64,000 bases of DNA from Dyella sp. AtDHG13 (GCF_003201105.1 NZ_QICJ01000017.1:1-64000); one strand, 5' to 3'; shown: positions 39,715-48,457, numbered from the stretch's first letter. Numbers and translations are program-made. The notes: a model not told the origin generated them from the letters alone.

Positions 39715-39957
39715 ATGAAACACACACTTTCCATCCTGCTGCAGAACGAATCCGGCGCGCTGATGCGCGTGGCCGGCATGTTCGCCGCGCGTCACTGCAA
39801 CATCGATTCACTCACCGTGGCCGCCACCGACGATCCGGAGGTCTCGCGGCTCACCCTGGTCATGCACGGCGCGGACGACACGGTGGAGCAGATCATCAAG
39901 CAGACGCGCAAGCTGGTCGACGTGATCGACGTCAGCCACCCCGCCGCCACGCCATGA
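39715..39957 (+). CDS. ilvM: Acetolactate synthase small subunit, short ACT form
   Basis: This 80-residue protein consists of a single ACT domain: HTLSILLQNESGALMRVAGMFAARHCNIDSLTVAATDDPEVSRLTLVM. It lacks the extra C-terminal domain of IlvH and matches the short IlvM/IlvN class in length. It stabilises the IlvG catalytic subunit and confers or tunes feedback by branched-chain amino acids. The end (DVIDVSHPAATP) overlaps ilvA by four bases, so the small subunit and threonine dehydratase are coupled. Confidence 0.87.
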   Translation: MKHTLSILLQNESGALMRVAGMFAARHCNIDSLTVAATDDPEVSRLTLVMHGADDTVEQIIKQTRKLVDVIDVSHPAATP

Positions 39958-41516
39958 ATGCGCAAGTCGCCGCCGTCGATGCGGCAGACAGCCTGAGCGA
40001 GCACGAACTGCTGCGCCAGACGGTAGGCGCGCGCGTGTACGACGTGGCGCGCGAAACCGCGCTGGAACCGGCGCCGCTGCTTTCCACGCGGCTTGGCCAA
40101 CCCGTGCTGCTCAAGCGCGAGGATCAGCAGCCGGTGTTCTCGTTCAAGCTGCGCGGCGCGTACAACCGCATGTCGCAGCTGGGTGCGGAGCAGCGCGCAC
40201 GGGGCGTCATCGCCGCATCGGCCGGCAATCACGCGCAGGGCGTGGCGCTGGCGGCGGCGCGGTTGGGCCTGCGCGCGGTGATCGTGATGCCGGTGACCGC
40301 GCCGCAAGTGAAGGTGGATGCCGTGCGCCGGCTTGGCGGTGCGCAGGTGGAGGTCGTGCTCGCGGGTGATTCCTATAGCGATGCGCAGGCCGCGGCGGCG
40401 CGGCTGCAGGCCGAGCACGGCTATACCTTCGTGCATCCGTTCGACGATCCGGCGGTGATTGCCGGGCAGGCCACGGTGGGCATGGAGATCCTGCGCCAGC
40501 ATCCCGGCCCGCTGCATGCCATCTTCGTACCCGTGGGCGGCGGCGGCCTGCTGGCCGGCGTGGCGGGTTACGTCAAGGCATTGCGTCCCGAGATCAAGGT
40601 GATCGGCGTGCAGACCTGCGACTCCGACGCGATGGCGCAGTCACTCGATGCGGGCGCGCCGGTCACGCTGCCGGAAGTCGGCCTGTTCGCCGACGGCACG
40701 GCGGTGAAGCGCGTGGGCGACCTGACCTTCGCGCTATGCCAGCGTTACGTGGACAATATGGTGCGCGTGGATACCGATGCGATCTGCGCGGCCATCCGCG
40801 ATGTGTTCCAGGACACGCGCAGCGTGCCCGAGCCCGCGGGTGCGCTGGCGCTGGCGGGCCTCAAGCAATACGTTGCGACGCACGGCGCGTCGGAACATCC
40901 CATGGTCGCCATCGTGTCGGGCGCCAACCTCAATTTCGATCGCCTGCGTTTTGTCGCCGAGCGCGCGGAGGTGGGCGAGCAGCGCGAGGCGGTGTTCGCC
41001 GTGACCATTCCCGAGGAACGCGGCAGCTTCCGCCGCTTCTGCGCGGCGCTGGACCAGCGCAGCATCACCGAATTCAATTACCGCATCGGCAACGCCAGCG
41101 AAGCGCACATCTTCGTAGGCGTGCAGACCACGCATCGCGACGAGCGCCAGACATTGATCGAAGCGTTCCGCGCACACGGCTTCGGCGTGCTCGACCTGAC
41201 CGACGACGAACTGGCCAAGCTGCACCTGCGCCACATGATCGGCGGCAGCTCGCCGCTGGCGCGCGACGAGCTGCTATATCGCTTCGAGTTTCCCGAGCGG
41301 CCCGGCGCGCTCACGCGTTTCCTCGGCCATATGCATCCGGACTGGAACATCAGCCTGTTCCACTACCGCAACCAGGGCGCCGACTACGGCCGCATCCTTG
41401 TCGGCATCCAGGTGCCGCAGGACGAGCGCGCGCTGTTCCAGGCGTTTCTCGACACGCTGGGTTATCCGTTCCGCGACGAAAGCGACAACCCGGCGTATCG
41501 ATTGCTGTTGCGCTGA
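39954..41516 (+). CDS. ilvA: Threonine ammonia-lyase, biosynthetic
   Basis: This 520-residue PLP enzyme deaminates threonine to 2-oxobutyrate, committing carbon to isoleucine. The PLP lysine is Lys65 in VFSFKLRGAYNRM; SAGNHAQGVALAAARLG and VPVGGGGLLAGVAGYVK are the other fold-type II motifs. From about residue 335 two ACT-like regulatory domains follow (REAVFAVTIPEERGSFRRFC and LLYRFEFPERPGALTRFLGH), typical of the isoleucine-inhibited biosynthetic form. It links the threonine operon of this window to the branched-chain pathway and ends the cluster. Confidence 0.95.
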   Translation: MNAQVAAVDAADSLSEHELLRQTVGARVYDVARETALEPAPLLSTRLGQPVLLKREDQQPVFSFKLRGAYNRMSQLGAEQRARGVIAASAGNHAQGVALAAARLGLRAVIVMPVTAPQVKVDAVRRLGGAQVEVVLAGDSYSDAQAAAARLQAEHGYTFVHPFDDPAVIAGQATVGMEILRQHPGPLHAIFVPVGGGGLLAGVAGYVKALRPEIKVIGVQTCDSDAMAQSLDAGAPVTLPEVGLFADGTAVKRVGDLTFALCQRYVDNMVRVDTDAICAAIRDVFQDTRSVPEPAGALALAGLKQYVATHGASEHPMVAIVSGANLNFDRLRFVAERAEVGEQREAVFAVTIPEERGSFRRFCAALDQRSITEFNYRIGNASEAHIFVGVQTTHRDERQTLIEAFRAHGFGVLDLTDDELAKLHLRHMIGGSSPLARDELLYRFEFPERPGALTRFLGHMHPDWNISLFHYRNQGADYGRILVGIQVPQDERALFQAFLDTLGYPFRDESDNPAYRLLLR

Positions 41517-41518
41517 CC

Positions 41519-41666
41519 GTAGCCCGGATGAAGCCGCCGGCGGAATCCGGGATGGCGATGCGGCAATGGTCGGTTTTCGCGGACGACCGATGCGCCTGTT
41601 TTTCGTGAGCGCATGTGCGTCGCGATGCGTTATCCCGGATTCCGCCTGCGGCTTCATCCGGGCTAC
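41519..41666. repeat. GTAGCCCGGATG repeat (family C) after ilvA
   Basis: GTAGCCCGGATGAAGCCGCC and its mirror GGCTTCATCCGGGCTAC bracket a 148-base element; a second inner pair is CGGAATCCGGGAT and ATCCCGGATTCCG. It begins directly after the ilvA stop and faces the convergent WG-repeat gene. Confidence 0.78.
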
Positions 41667-41674
41667 GGGCGGAG

Positions 41675-44008
41675 TTACGGCGACTTGGATTCGCCCGCCG
41701 CTTTTCGGCCGCGCCGCATGCTCCACGCGCCAAGCACCGGCACGAGCACGATGGCCAGGCGCGCCAGCAACGCGAGGATGTGCAGGTCGCGCTTGGTTTC
41801 GCTTCGCGCCAGGCCTTGCTGGATCATCTCTTCCGATGCCTTGGTTTCCTCGGGCTTGGGGCCGGTGATGAAGCCCTCCAGGCCCAACGCGGCGGTGGCG
41901 TCGGCCGGTTGGTGGTCTTCGTAGCGCGCGCCCGGGTCGAAGTGGATGCCTTCGGCCAGCGCGGCGAGCGGGCTTCCCGTCACAGTCTGCTGCTCGTCCT
42001 GATTCAGCCCGGACAACGTGATCTGTAAGGCGACGGCGTAAAGGCGGCCCAGCGTCACGCTGTTCAATTCCCCGTGGCTGTCGTAATGGAAGCCGCCGGC
42101 GGGCGAGCCCATGTCGGTGATGCGGTAGCCCCAGTTCAGACGATGAGTCGCGGCATCCCACACGGGCTTGTCGATCCATTGCATCGACGTCATGTGCGCG
42201 CTGCCCGCCGGCGCGCGCAGATCGAAGCGCGAGCCGTAGTAGTTGATGGTCTGTTCCAGCTGCTGCGTATCGAGCTGGATGCCGTCGGTGGGCACGTAGC
42301 CTTGCTGCGCCACGATCATGCGGGCGATCCAGCGGCCGTCTTCGGGCGCGACCAACGCCACGGAGAGCTCGCCGTCCGGCGAGGGATTGTCCGGCAGCTT
42401 GCGCACCGCTTCCGGCGAGAGATAGCGGAAGCCCTTGGGCAGATCGAACGTGGCAGGGCCATCGAGCTTGATGGTGGCCGGGCCGTGCTGCCACGCGACG
42501 CCCAATGGCACGAGGATGTCGCCCGACGAGGGGCCGAATTCGTAGCCGTTGCGCTCATCCTCTTCCCTGGCCTGCTGCAGCTTGCGGCTCGCGGCTTCCT
42601 GTAGCGCGGCCTTGGCGCCGTCGCTCAGCGCCAGCTCGCTGGAACTGTCGGACGACGCCTTGGCGGCGCAGGTGTCGGCCACGTTCGCCGGCCAGATGAT
42701 GTCGCCCTTGGCGTTGCGCACGGCCTCGATGCCGCAGTCCTGCGGTTCGAGGCTGGCGATGACGTCGCCCTTGGCGTTCATCCATAGCGTGCGCTCCGGA
42801 TTGTCCTTCAGCGTGGTGGGCTGCCTGAACTGCACCACGTCGCCTTCCCGGGATTCGTTCACCGACCATTGCCACGGCACCGCGGTGGAACTGAACTCTT
42901 CCGCGTGCACGGGCTTGCCGCTGCGGTCGATCAAACCCCAATGGCCCTGCGCATCGCCGACCACCGCCACATCGCCGTGGAACGAGTCGATGCTGCCGCC
43001 GACGCGTCGCGCCAGCTCCTTGCCCTGGCGGTCGATCAATACGCGCACCGATTCGCCCTTTTCGTCATCCGCCAGCGTGACCCACGCGCGGCCTTCGGAG
43101 AAAGGAAGCCCGCCCGTCCAATCCTTGCGCGGCCCGACCACGGGGCGGCCGCTCTGGATGTCCAGCACGCCCGTTCGCCCTTCGCCATCGGAGAAGAACG
43201 ACAGGCCTTCGGTGGGCTCCTGAACCGATGCGCCATCGCCGGAGACTTCGAACAACACGCGGCCCTGTTCGTCCAGCAGCCGATAGCGATCGACGGTTTC
43301 CTGATTCTGCGAAGTCGTTTCGAGCACGCGTCCAGGGCCGACGACGGTGAGGCCCATGCGCTGGGCGAACGGCATGACGAGCTTGCCCTGCGTATCGATA
43401 AGGCCCAGTTGCACGGCACCGCCATTGAGCGGCGATGCCCCGCGCTGCACCACCGCCAGGCCGAACGCATAGGCCTCGATGTGCTCGTACTGGCCCAGCG
43501 GCACGATGATGTGGTTGTCGCGATCGATCACGCCGATCTTCAGGTCGCCATCGACCGTGTTGCCGACCACCGCCCGCCCGTTGGAGAAGGCATTGGCGAC
43601 TTCATAGGCGGGCGCAATGGCGAAGTGTCCCTTGCCATCGACGTAACCGTATAGCGAGCTCTTGGGGCCCTGCGCCTGCGCAAGGCCTTCGCTGTAGCGC
43701 CCGATCTCCTGCAGAGTGGTCTCGCTGATGGTCTTGCCCGCAGCGTCCAGCAGGTCGATCCGGCGGGATTCCCGCTCGGCCACCCAGACATCACCGTTGG
43801 CATAGAGCTGCGCATAGACCGGCTGGACCGCCCAGTTGCCCTGCCGATCCACCAGGCCGCACGCGCGGTAAAGCGTCTCGGCGCAGACGGGTATCAAGCG
43901 GGGCGATGGCGCGTTGCCCGGTGGCGGCGGCGACGTGTCGGCATGCGTGATGCCCGCGCAGGCGAGGCACAGGGCAAGCACGAGGCGAAGAGCGTTCGAT
44001 GACTTCAT
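41675..44008 (-). CDS. WG-repeat protein fused to a DUF2167 domain
   Basis: This 777-residue protein has a signal peptide (residues 1-23), then many WG/KWG-type repeats (CGLVDRQGNWAVQPVY, YGYVDGKGHFAIAPAYE, LGLIDTQGKLVMPFA, WGLIDRSGKPVHAEEF) that should form a beta-propeller-like array up to about residue 460. A helical linker leads to a domain matching DUF2167 (HGPATIKLDGPATFDLPKGFRYL ... KPVWDAATHRLNWGYRI), roughly residues 500-720. A single membrane helix near the C-terminus (LARLAIVLVPVLGAW) and a basic tail suggest periplasmic display from the inner membrane. Function is unknown; WG repeats usually mediate binding. Confidence 0.72.
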   Translation of the reverse strand: MKSSNALRLVLALCLACAGITHADTSPPPPGNAPSPRLIPVCAETLYRACGLVDRQGNWAVQPVYAQLYANGDVWVAERESRRIDLLDAAGKTISETTLQEIGRYSEGLAQAQGPKSSLYGYVDGKGHFAIAPAYEVANAFSNGRAVVGNTVDGDLKIGVIDRDNHIIVPLGQYEHIEAYAFGLAVVQRGASPLNGGAVQLGLIDTQGKLVMPFAQRMGLTVVGPGRVLETTSQNQETVDRYRLLDEQGRVLFEVSGDGASVQEPTEGLSFFSDGEGRTGVLDIQSGRPVVGPRKDWTGGLPFSEGRAWVTLADDEKGESVRVLIDRQGKELARRVGGSIDSFHGDVAVVGDAQGHWGLIDRSGKPVHAEEFSSTAVPWQWSVNESREGDVVQFRQPTTLKDNPERTLWMNAKGDVIASLEPQDCGIEAVRNAKGDIIWPANVADTCAAKASSDSSSELALSDGAKAALQEAASRKLQQAREEDERNGYEFGPSSGDILVPLGVAWQHGPATIKLDGPATFDLPKGFRYLSPEAVRKLPDNPSPDGELSVALVAPEDGRWIARMIVAQQGYVPTDGIQLDTQQLEQTINYYGSRFDLRAPAGSAHMTSMQWIDKPVWDAATHRLNWGYRITDMGSPAGGFHYDSHGELNSVTLGRLYAVALQITLSGLNQDEQQTVTGSPLAALAEGIHFDPGARYEDHQPADATAALGLEGFITGPKPEETKASEEMIQQGLARSETKRDLHILALLARLAIVLVPVLGAWSMRRGRKAAGESKSP

Positions 44009-44095
44009 AGAGGCAATCCATGCGTGAAAAGCGCCGTGGAACGATCACGCGACACATCCTGCGTGCACAGCGCTTGGGTCTTCCAAGGTCCACCA

Positions 44096-44125
44096 GCATG
44101 CGCCTGCCCCTGATCAGGCGCATGC
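44096..44125. repeat. Perfect 11-bp stem-loop
   Basis: GCATGCGCCTG and CAGGCGCATGC flank an 8-base loop upstream of the WG-repeat gene. There is no T-run. It may be a terminator or a protein-binding palindrome. Confidence 0.45.
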
Positions 44126-44193
44126 ACAGTGTAGAGCTTCAACGTCCCGTTGGCTGGTCTCGCCTGTTCAAACTCGCGCGCAGGTACCAAATT

Positions 44194-44235
44194 CCCTCAC
44201 CGTCATTCCGGCTTTCGCCGGAATGACGGTGAGGG
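44194..44235. repeat. REP family A, single hairpin
   Basis: CCCTCACCGTCATTCCGGC and GCCGGAATGACGGTGAGGG form a perfect long stem with a 4-base loop. It lies downstream of the VOC-family gene and is the most compact complete unit of this repeat family. Confidence 0.82.
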
Positions 44236-44269
44236 ATATAGACGTATACGCGAGATTTTGGATAGGTAA

Positions 44270-44641
44270 TTACATCTTTTCAGCCGGGTCATTCACTACT
44301 TCCAGCTCAAACACGTGGTTGTCGTAGTCGCTGAAGTACAGCGCGGTGTCGTCGCGCGCCATCTGATAATCCACCGCCAGCGCGTCCATGCGGCGGGCGC
44401 AGGCGAGCTGTTCTTCCTTGGTGACGGCGAAGCCGATGTGGTCGCCGTTGCGCGAGGCCGGGCCCTGGCCGCGGATCAGCGCGAACTCCAGCCCCGCCAG
44501 GGCCAGGATCACTTCCGGGTGCGCGTCCTGCGGGTTTTCCTCGCGCAGCACGCGCGCATCCGGGAACACGTCGGTGAGCAGGTGCGCGGTGCGGGTGGGA
44601 TGGCTGACGATCAGGGCGATATGGCTGAGGGCTTTGGGCAT
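44270..44641 (-). CDS. VOC-family (glyoxalase/bleomycin-resistance fold) protein
   Basis: This 123-residue protein has the paired beta-alpha-beta-beta-beta modules of the vicinal oxygen chelate superfamily. SHIALIVSHPTRTAHLLTDVFPDARVL opens with the first metal-ligand histidine, and DHIGFAVTKEEQLACARRMDALAVDYQM ... ALYFSDYDNHVFELEV supplies a second histidine and the ligand glutamate. It could be a small dioxygenase, epimerase or FosX-like thiol/epoxide enzyme; sequence alone does not choose. The start at 44641 is the first ATG giving the canonical opening. It is divergent from ubiA. Confidence 0.75.
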   Translation of the reverse strand: MPKALSHIALIVSHPTRTAHLLTDVFPDARVLREENPQDAHPEVILALAGLEFALIRGQGPASRNGDHIGFAVTKEEQLACARRMDALAVDYQMARDDTALYFSDYDNHVFELEVVNDPAEKM

Positions 44642-44766
44642 GGGCTTAGGTCCCGGTCGAAAGAGCGAGTGTAGGCCGCTTTGTGACGGCCTTGCGACAG
44701 CGTGCGCCATGCAAACCTGCACCGGTTCACGCCACCGATGCGGGCACGGCACGTTAAACTGAGAGA

Positions 44767-45789
44767 ATGGCTCCGACTTCCCGCAAGCGCCAGCGGCGCA
44801 ACCTGCCGTCCACCCATGCACCGCGTCCGCGGCCCGGCGCGTCGCGATCGGCGCAGGCCGCGCAACCGGCGGACAGCTCCACCCGCGCCACGCGCGTGCT
44901 CGACTGGCTGCTGCAGCAACTGCCGGCGCCATACCGCGCCAAGGCGCGCGACTACCTGGTGCTGACCCGCATGGACCGCCCCATCGGCGCCCTGCTGCTG
45001 TTGTGGCCAACGTGGTGGGCGCTATGGCTGGCCGCCTCGGACTTTCCGCCGGTGAAGCTGCTGGTGATCTTCACCCTGGGCGTGTTCGCCATGCGCGCGG
45101 CGGGCTGCGCCATCAACGATTTCGCCGACCGCAAGCTGGACCCGCAGGTGGAGCGCACGGCCGGCCGCCCCATCGCGGCGGGCCGCGTGACGCCGCGCGA
45201 GGCGCTGATCGTGTTCGCCAGCCTGCTGGCGTTCTCCTTCATCCTGGTGCTGTTCACCAACAGGCTGACCATCGAGCTGTCGTTCGCGGGCGCCGCACTG
45301 GCGGCCGTGTATCCGTTCACCAAGCGCTATACGCATCTGCCGCAGGTGGTGCTGGGCGCGGCGTTCGGCTGGTCGATCCCGATGGCGTTCGCCGCCGTGA
45401 TGAACACGGTGCCGCCGATCGGCTGGCTGCTGTTCATCGCCAACATTATCTGGTCGGTGGTCTACGACACCGAATACGCGCTGGTGGACCGCGACGACGA
45501 CATCAAGGCCGGCGCCAAGTCCACCGCCATCCTGTTCGGCGACGCGGACCTGCCGATACTGGGCATCCTGATGGCGACCTTCCTGCTCGCCATGCTGTTC
45601 GTGGGCCAGCGCGCCAGCCTGGGCTGGCCGTACTGGCTGGGGCTGCTGGCGTCGGCCGGGCTGTTCGGCTGGCAGCTGTGGCGCATCCGCACCCACGACC
45701 GCGCCGCCTGCCTGTGGGCCTTCCGCAACAACAACTGGCTGGGCATGGCCGTGTGGATCGGCATCGTGCTGGCGCTGGCGTTCCGTTGA
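44767..45789 (+). CDS. ubiA: 4-Hydroxybenzoate octaprenyltransferase
   Basis: This 340-residue intramembrane prenyltransferase attaches the polyprenyl chain to 4-hydroxybenzoate in ubiquinone synthesis. The two aspartate-rich motifs are NDFADRKLD (117-125) and DTEYALVDRDDDIKAG, and eight or nine membrane helices follow the usual plan. Compared with typical UbiA (about 290 residues) there is an N-terminal extension of some 45 residues rich in Arg, Pro and Ser. The ATG at 44767 is preceded by GAGAGA; a later start is possible, but no ATG occurs until Met69 inside the conserved region. Confidence 0.9.
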   Translation: MAPTSRKRQRRNLPSTHAPRPRPGASRSAQAAQPADSSTRATRVLDWLLQQLPAPYRAKARDYLVLTRMDRPIGALLLLWPTWWALWLAASDFPPVKLLVIFTLGVFAMRAAGCAINDFADRKLDPQVERTAGRPIAAGRVTPREALIVFASLLAFSFILVLFTNRLTIELSFAGAALAAVYPFTKRYTHLPQVVLGAAFGWSIPMAFAAVMNTVPPIGWLLFIANIIWSVVYDTEYALVDRDDDIKAGAKSTAILFGDADLPILGILMATFLLAMLFVGQRASLGWPYWLGLLASAGLFGWQLWRIRTHDRAACLWAFRNNNWLGMAVWIGIVLALAFR

Positions 45790-45864
45790 TTGGTTGCGTG
45801 ACCGCGTCGTGAAGCCGCGCCTGCACGCGCCGGCGACGCCTTCTGAAAATATCGTCGGCTAACC

Positions 45865-45891
45865 TGTCGATTCCCGCCGGGGTCGTTCGTC
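45865..45891 (+). promoter_or_regulatory. Candidate ECF42-type promoter
   Basis: TGTCGA (45865-45870) followed after 17 bases by CGTC (45888-45891) matches the bipartite pattern recalled for ECF42 sigma factors (-35 TGTCGA, -10 CGTC or CGAC-like). It lies about 60 bases before the DGPF gene, in an operon that ends with an ECF42-like sigma factor gene. Confidence 0.5.
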
Positions 45892-45949
45892 GTCAGCATG
45901 AGGACCGCCCAGAGCCGGTCCATGCATGCCATCCGAAGGAGTGACAACA

Positions 45950-46378
45950 ATGCGATTCGTAGCCATGGTCCGCGCCACCCGGGCCTCCGAAGCCGGCGAG
46001 ATGCCCAGCGAGAAACTGCTCACCGAGATGACCCGGTTCAACGAGGAACTGGTGAAGGCCGGCGTGTTGCTGGCCGGCGAAGGGCTGCACCCCAGCAGGA
46101 ACGGCGCGCGCGTGCGCTACGAGGGCGACAAGCGCACCGTCATCGACGGCCCGTTCGCCGAAACCAAGGAACTCATCGCCGGCTTCTGGCTGCTGCAGGT
46201 GGCCTCGCTGGAAGAAGCCATCGAATGGATGAAGCGCTGCCCCAATCCGTTCGAGGAAGGCGCTTCGGAAGTCGAGATACGCCGCGTGTTCGAAGCCGAG
46301 GACTTCGGCGAGGCATTCACCCCCGAGATGCGCGAACTGGAAGCGCAACAGCGCGCCAGGATGGCCGAGGGCCACTGA
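45950..46378 (+). CDS. YCII-related DGPF-domain protein
   Basis: This 142-residue protein carries the motif that names the family, VIDGPFAETKELIAGFWLLQV, within a ferredoxin-like YCII domain. DGPF proteins are the commonest partners of ECF42 sigma factors, and one such gene follows at 46867. Their biochemical role is unknown. The ATG at 45950 has GGAG 8 bases upstream; the earlier ATG at 45926 adds 8 residues outside the domain. Spacing to the next gene is 17 bases. Confidence 0.85.
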   Translation: MRFVAMVRATRASEAGEMPSEKLLTEMTRFNEELVKAGVLLAGEGLHPSRNGARVRYEGDKRTVIDGPFAETKELIAGFWLLQVASLEEAIEWMKRCPNPFEEGASEVEIRRVFEAEDFGEAFTPEMRELEAQQRARMAEGH

Positions 46379-46395
46379 TCCCACGGAGGCACGTC

Positions 46396-46815
46396 ATGCT
46401 GATCCAGCCTTATCTGTTCTTCGATGGCCGCTGCGAGGAGGCGCTCGCCTTCTACGGTAAGGCCGTGGGCGCGCAGGTGCAGAACCTGGTGCGCTTCAAG
46501 GACAACCCCGAGCAACCGGGCGACCAGCCCGCCGGCCCGCGTCCGCCCGATGGCGAGAAGATCATGCACGCGTCGATGAAGATCGGCGAATCGCTGGTCA
46601 ACGCCTCCGACGGCGAGTGCCTCGGCAACCCGCAGTTCCAGGGCTTCTCGCTGGTGATCAACGCCAAGGACGAGGACGAGGCGAAGCGCTGCTTCGTGGC
46701 GCTGACGGACGGCGGCGAAGCGACCATGCCGCTGACGAAGACTTTCTTCGCCTCCTCCTTTGGCATGCTGCGTGACCGCTTCGGCGTGCACTGGATGGTG
46801 ATGTCGCCGCCCTGA
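46396..46815 (+). CDS. PhnB-like VOC-family protein
   Basis: This 139-residue protein belongs to the PhnB / 3-demethylubiquinone-methyltransferase-like branch of the vicinal oxygen chelate fold: QPYLFFDGRCEEALAFYGKAVGAQVQNLVRFKD, then KIMHASMKIGESLVNASDG, and FGMLRDRFGVHWMVMS at the end. It has no methyltransferase activity by family knowledge; function is unknown. GGAGG lies 6 bases before the ATG. It sits between the DGPF and sigma-factor genes and is likely co-regulated with them. Confidence 0.83.
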   Translation: MLIQPYLFFDGRCEEALAFYGKAVGAQVQNLVRFKDNPEQPGDQPAGPRPPDGEKIMHASMKIGESLVNASDGECLGNPQFQGFSLVINAKDEDEAKRCFVALTDGGEATMPLTKTFFASSFGMLRDRFGVHWMVMSPP

Positions 46816-46866
46816 TGGTGCGCACGAACTTGCGCCGCAGGGAGCGTGGTGCTGTGATCGGCGGCC

Positions 46867-48138
46867 ATGAGCGCGACCGACATCCACCGCACCATCGACG
46901 CCGTCTGGCGCATCGAAGCGCCGCGCCTGATCGCCGGCTTGGCCCGCATCACCCGCGACGTAGGCGTGGCGGAGGAGCTGGCGCAGGACGCGCTGGTGAC
47001 GGCGCTGGAGCAATGGCCGACCACCGGCGTGCCGCGCAACCCCGGCGCCTGGCTGATGACCACGGCCAAGCACCGCGCCATCGACCAGATGCGCCGCCAC
47101 GCCCTGCATCGCCGCAAGGAAGGCGAACTGACGCGCGAGATCGAGGACCAGCTCGAACAATCCGTGGGAGACCCGGATGCCATGCTCGACAATCCGGTCG
47201 GTGACGATCTGCTCAGCCTGATATTCACGGCCTGCCATCCGGTGCTGTCCACCGAGGCGCGCGTGGCGCTGACGCTGCGCATGCTCGGCGGCCTCACCAC
47301 CGGCGAGATCGCGCGCGCGTTCCTGGTGCCCGAGCCCACCGTCGCGCAACGCATCGTGCGCGCCAAGCGCACGCTCAGCGATGCGCAGGTGCCCTTCGAA
47401 GTGCCGCGCGGGGAAGAACTCGCTGTGCGGCTCGCCTCCGTGCTGGAAGTGGTCTACCTGATCTTCAACGAAGGCTATGCGGCCACCTCGGGCAGCGACT
47501 GGATGCGCCCGCAACTGTGCGAGGAAGCCCTGCGCCTGGGCCGCGTGCTCGCCGGCCTGGCGCCGGCCGAACCGGAAGTGCACGGCCTGGTCGCGCTGAT
47601 GGAAATCCAGGCTTCGCGCACCGCGGCCCGGCAAGGTCCGAACGGCGAACCCATTCTGCTGAACGACCAGAACCGCGCACGCTGGGATCAACTGCTCATT
47701 CGTCGCGGCCTGGCCGCGCTGCAACGCGCCGAAACGCTGGGCGGCACCGAGCGTCCGTACACGCTGCAAGCCGGCATCGCCGCCTGCCACGCCCGCGCAC
47801 GCGCGCCCGAAGACACCGACTGGCCGCGCATCGCCTCGCTGTACGACACGCTCGCGCGCGTCATGCCCTCGCCGGTGGTCGCGCTCAACCGCGCGGTGGC
47901 GCATGCTCAAGCGTTCGGTCCGGAAGTGGGCCTGTCGCTGGTAGACGCCCTGCGCGACGAACCCCTGCTGCGCCAATACCACCTGCTGCCCAGCGTGCGC
48001 GGCGACTTGCTCGGCAAGCTCGGCCGCCACGGCGAGGCGCGCGAGGAGTTCGAACGCGCCGCCTCGCTCACGCGCAACCTGCGCGAGCGTGACTTGCTGT
48101 TGAGCCGCGCCACGGCCAGCGCCGCCGCTCAGTCGTGA
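46867..48138 (+). CDS. ECF-type RNA polymerase sigma factor with C-terminal TPR-like extension (ECF42)
   Basis: This 423-residue protein begins with sigma-70 region 2 (RLIAGLARITRDVGVAEELAQDALVTALEQWP...NPGAWLMTTAKHRAIDQMRR) and region 4 (LTLRMLGGLTTGEIARAFLVPEPTVAQRIVRAKRTL). From about residue 190 it has a long helical extension with TPR-like character (LCEEALRLGRVLAGLAPAEPEVHGLVALMEIQ; MPSPVVALNRAVAHAQ; GRHGEAREEFERAASL). This architecture and the DGPF neighbour define ECF42-group factors, which act without a classical anti-sigma factor and use the extension for control. No anti-sigma gene is nearby. GTCGA-type promoter sequence upstream of the operon suggests autoregulation. Confidence 0.88.
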   Translation: MSATDIHRTIDAVWRIEAPRLIAGLARITRDVGVAEELAQDALVTALEQWPTTGVPRNPGAWLMTTAKHRAIDQMRRHALHRRKEGELTREIEDQLEQSVGDPDAMLDNPVGDDLLSLIFTACHPVLSTEARVALTLRMLGGLTTGEIARAFLVPEPTVAQRIVRAKRTLSDAQVPFEVPRGEELAVRLASVLEVVYLIFNEGYAATSGSDWMRPQLCEEALRLGRVLAGLAPAEPEVHGLVALMEIQASRTAARQGPNGEPILLNDQNRARWDQLLIRRGLAALQRAETLGGTERPYTLQAGIAACHARARAPEDTDWPRIASLYDTLARVMPSPVVALNRAVAHAQAFGPEVGLSLVDALRDEPLLRQYHLLPSVRGDLLGKLGRHGEAREEFERAASLTRNLRERDLLLSRATASAAAQS

Positions 48139-48168
48139 CCGTACCGCGTTGAGCGGAGCGAGAGGCAT

Positions 48169-48390
48169 GTAGCCCGGATGAAATCCGGGATCGGCCTGCG
48201 AACACACTCAACGCTATTCGTGCGGTGACGCTAGCGTGTTCCCGGATTGCGCTGCGCTCCATCCGGGCTACGGGGTGCTCGCGCGATGTAGCCCGGATGA
48301 AATCCAGGATAGGCCCGCGAACACACTCAACGCTATTCGTGAGGTGACGCTGGCGCGTTCCCGGATTGCGCTGCGCTTCATCCGGGCTAC
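48169..48390. repeat. Tandem pair of family C repeats
   Basis: Two 103-base units (48169-48271 and 48288-48390) start GTAGCCCGGATGAAATCC and end CATCCGGGCTAC. They differ at about 7 positions. Each contains the terminal inverted repeat and a common middle. They fill the space after the sigma-factor gene and resemble the element at 41519-41666 only at the ends. Confidence 0.85.
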
Positions 48391-48457
48391 GAGGTGCGCT
48401 CGGCGCTGCCGTGGGGCTTCACGTTATGCCTGCTCGCGGGACATTACCGGGCGGCGC

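Noticed and set aside
48169-48390. CRISPR-like array
   Set aside because: Only two long palindromic units with a 16-base spacer; a CRISPR array has many short repeats with unique spacers.
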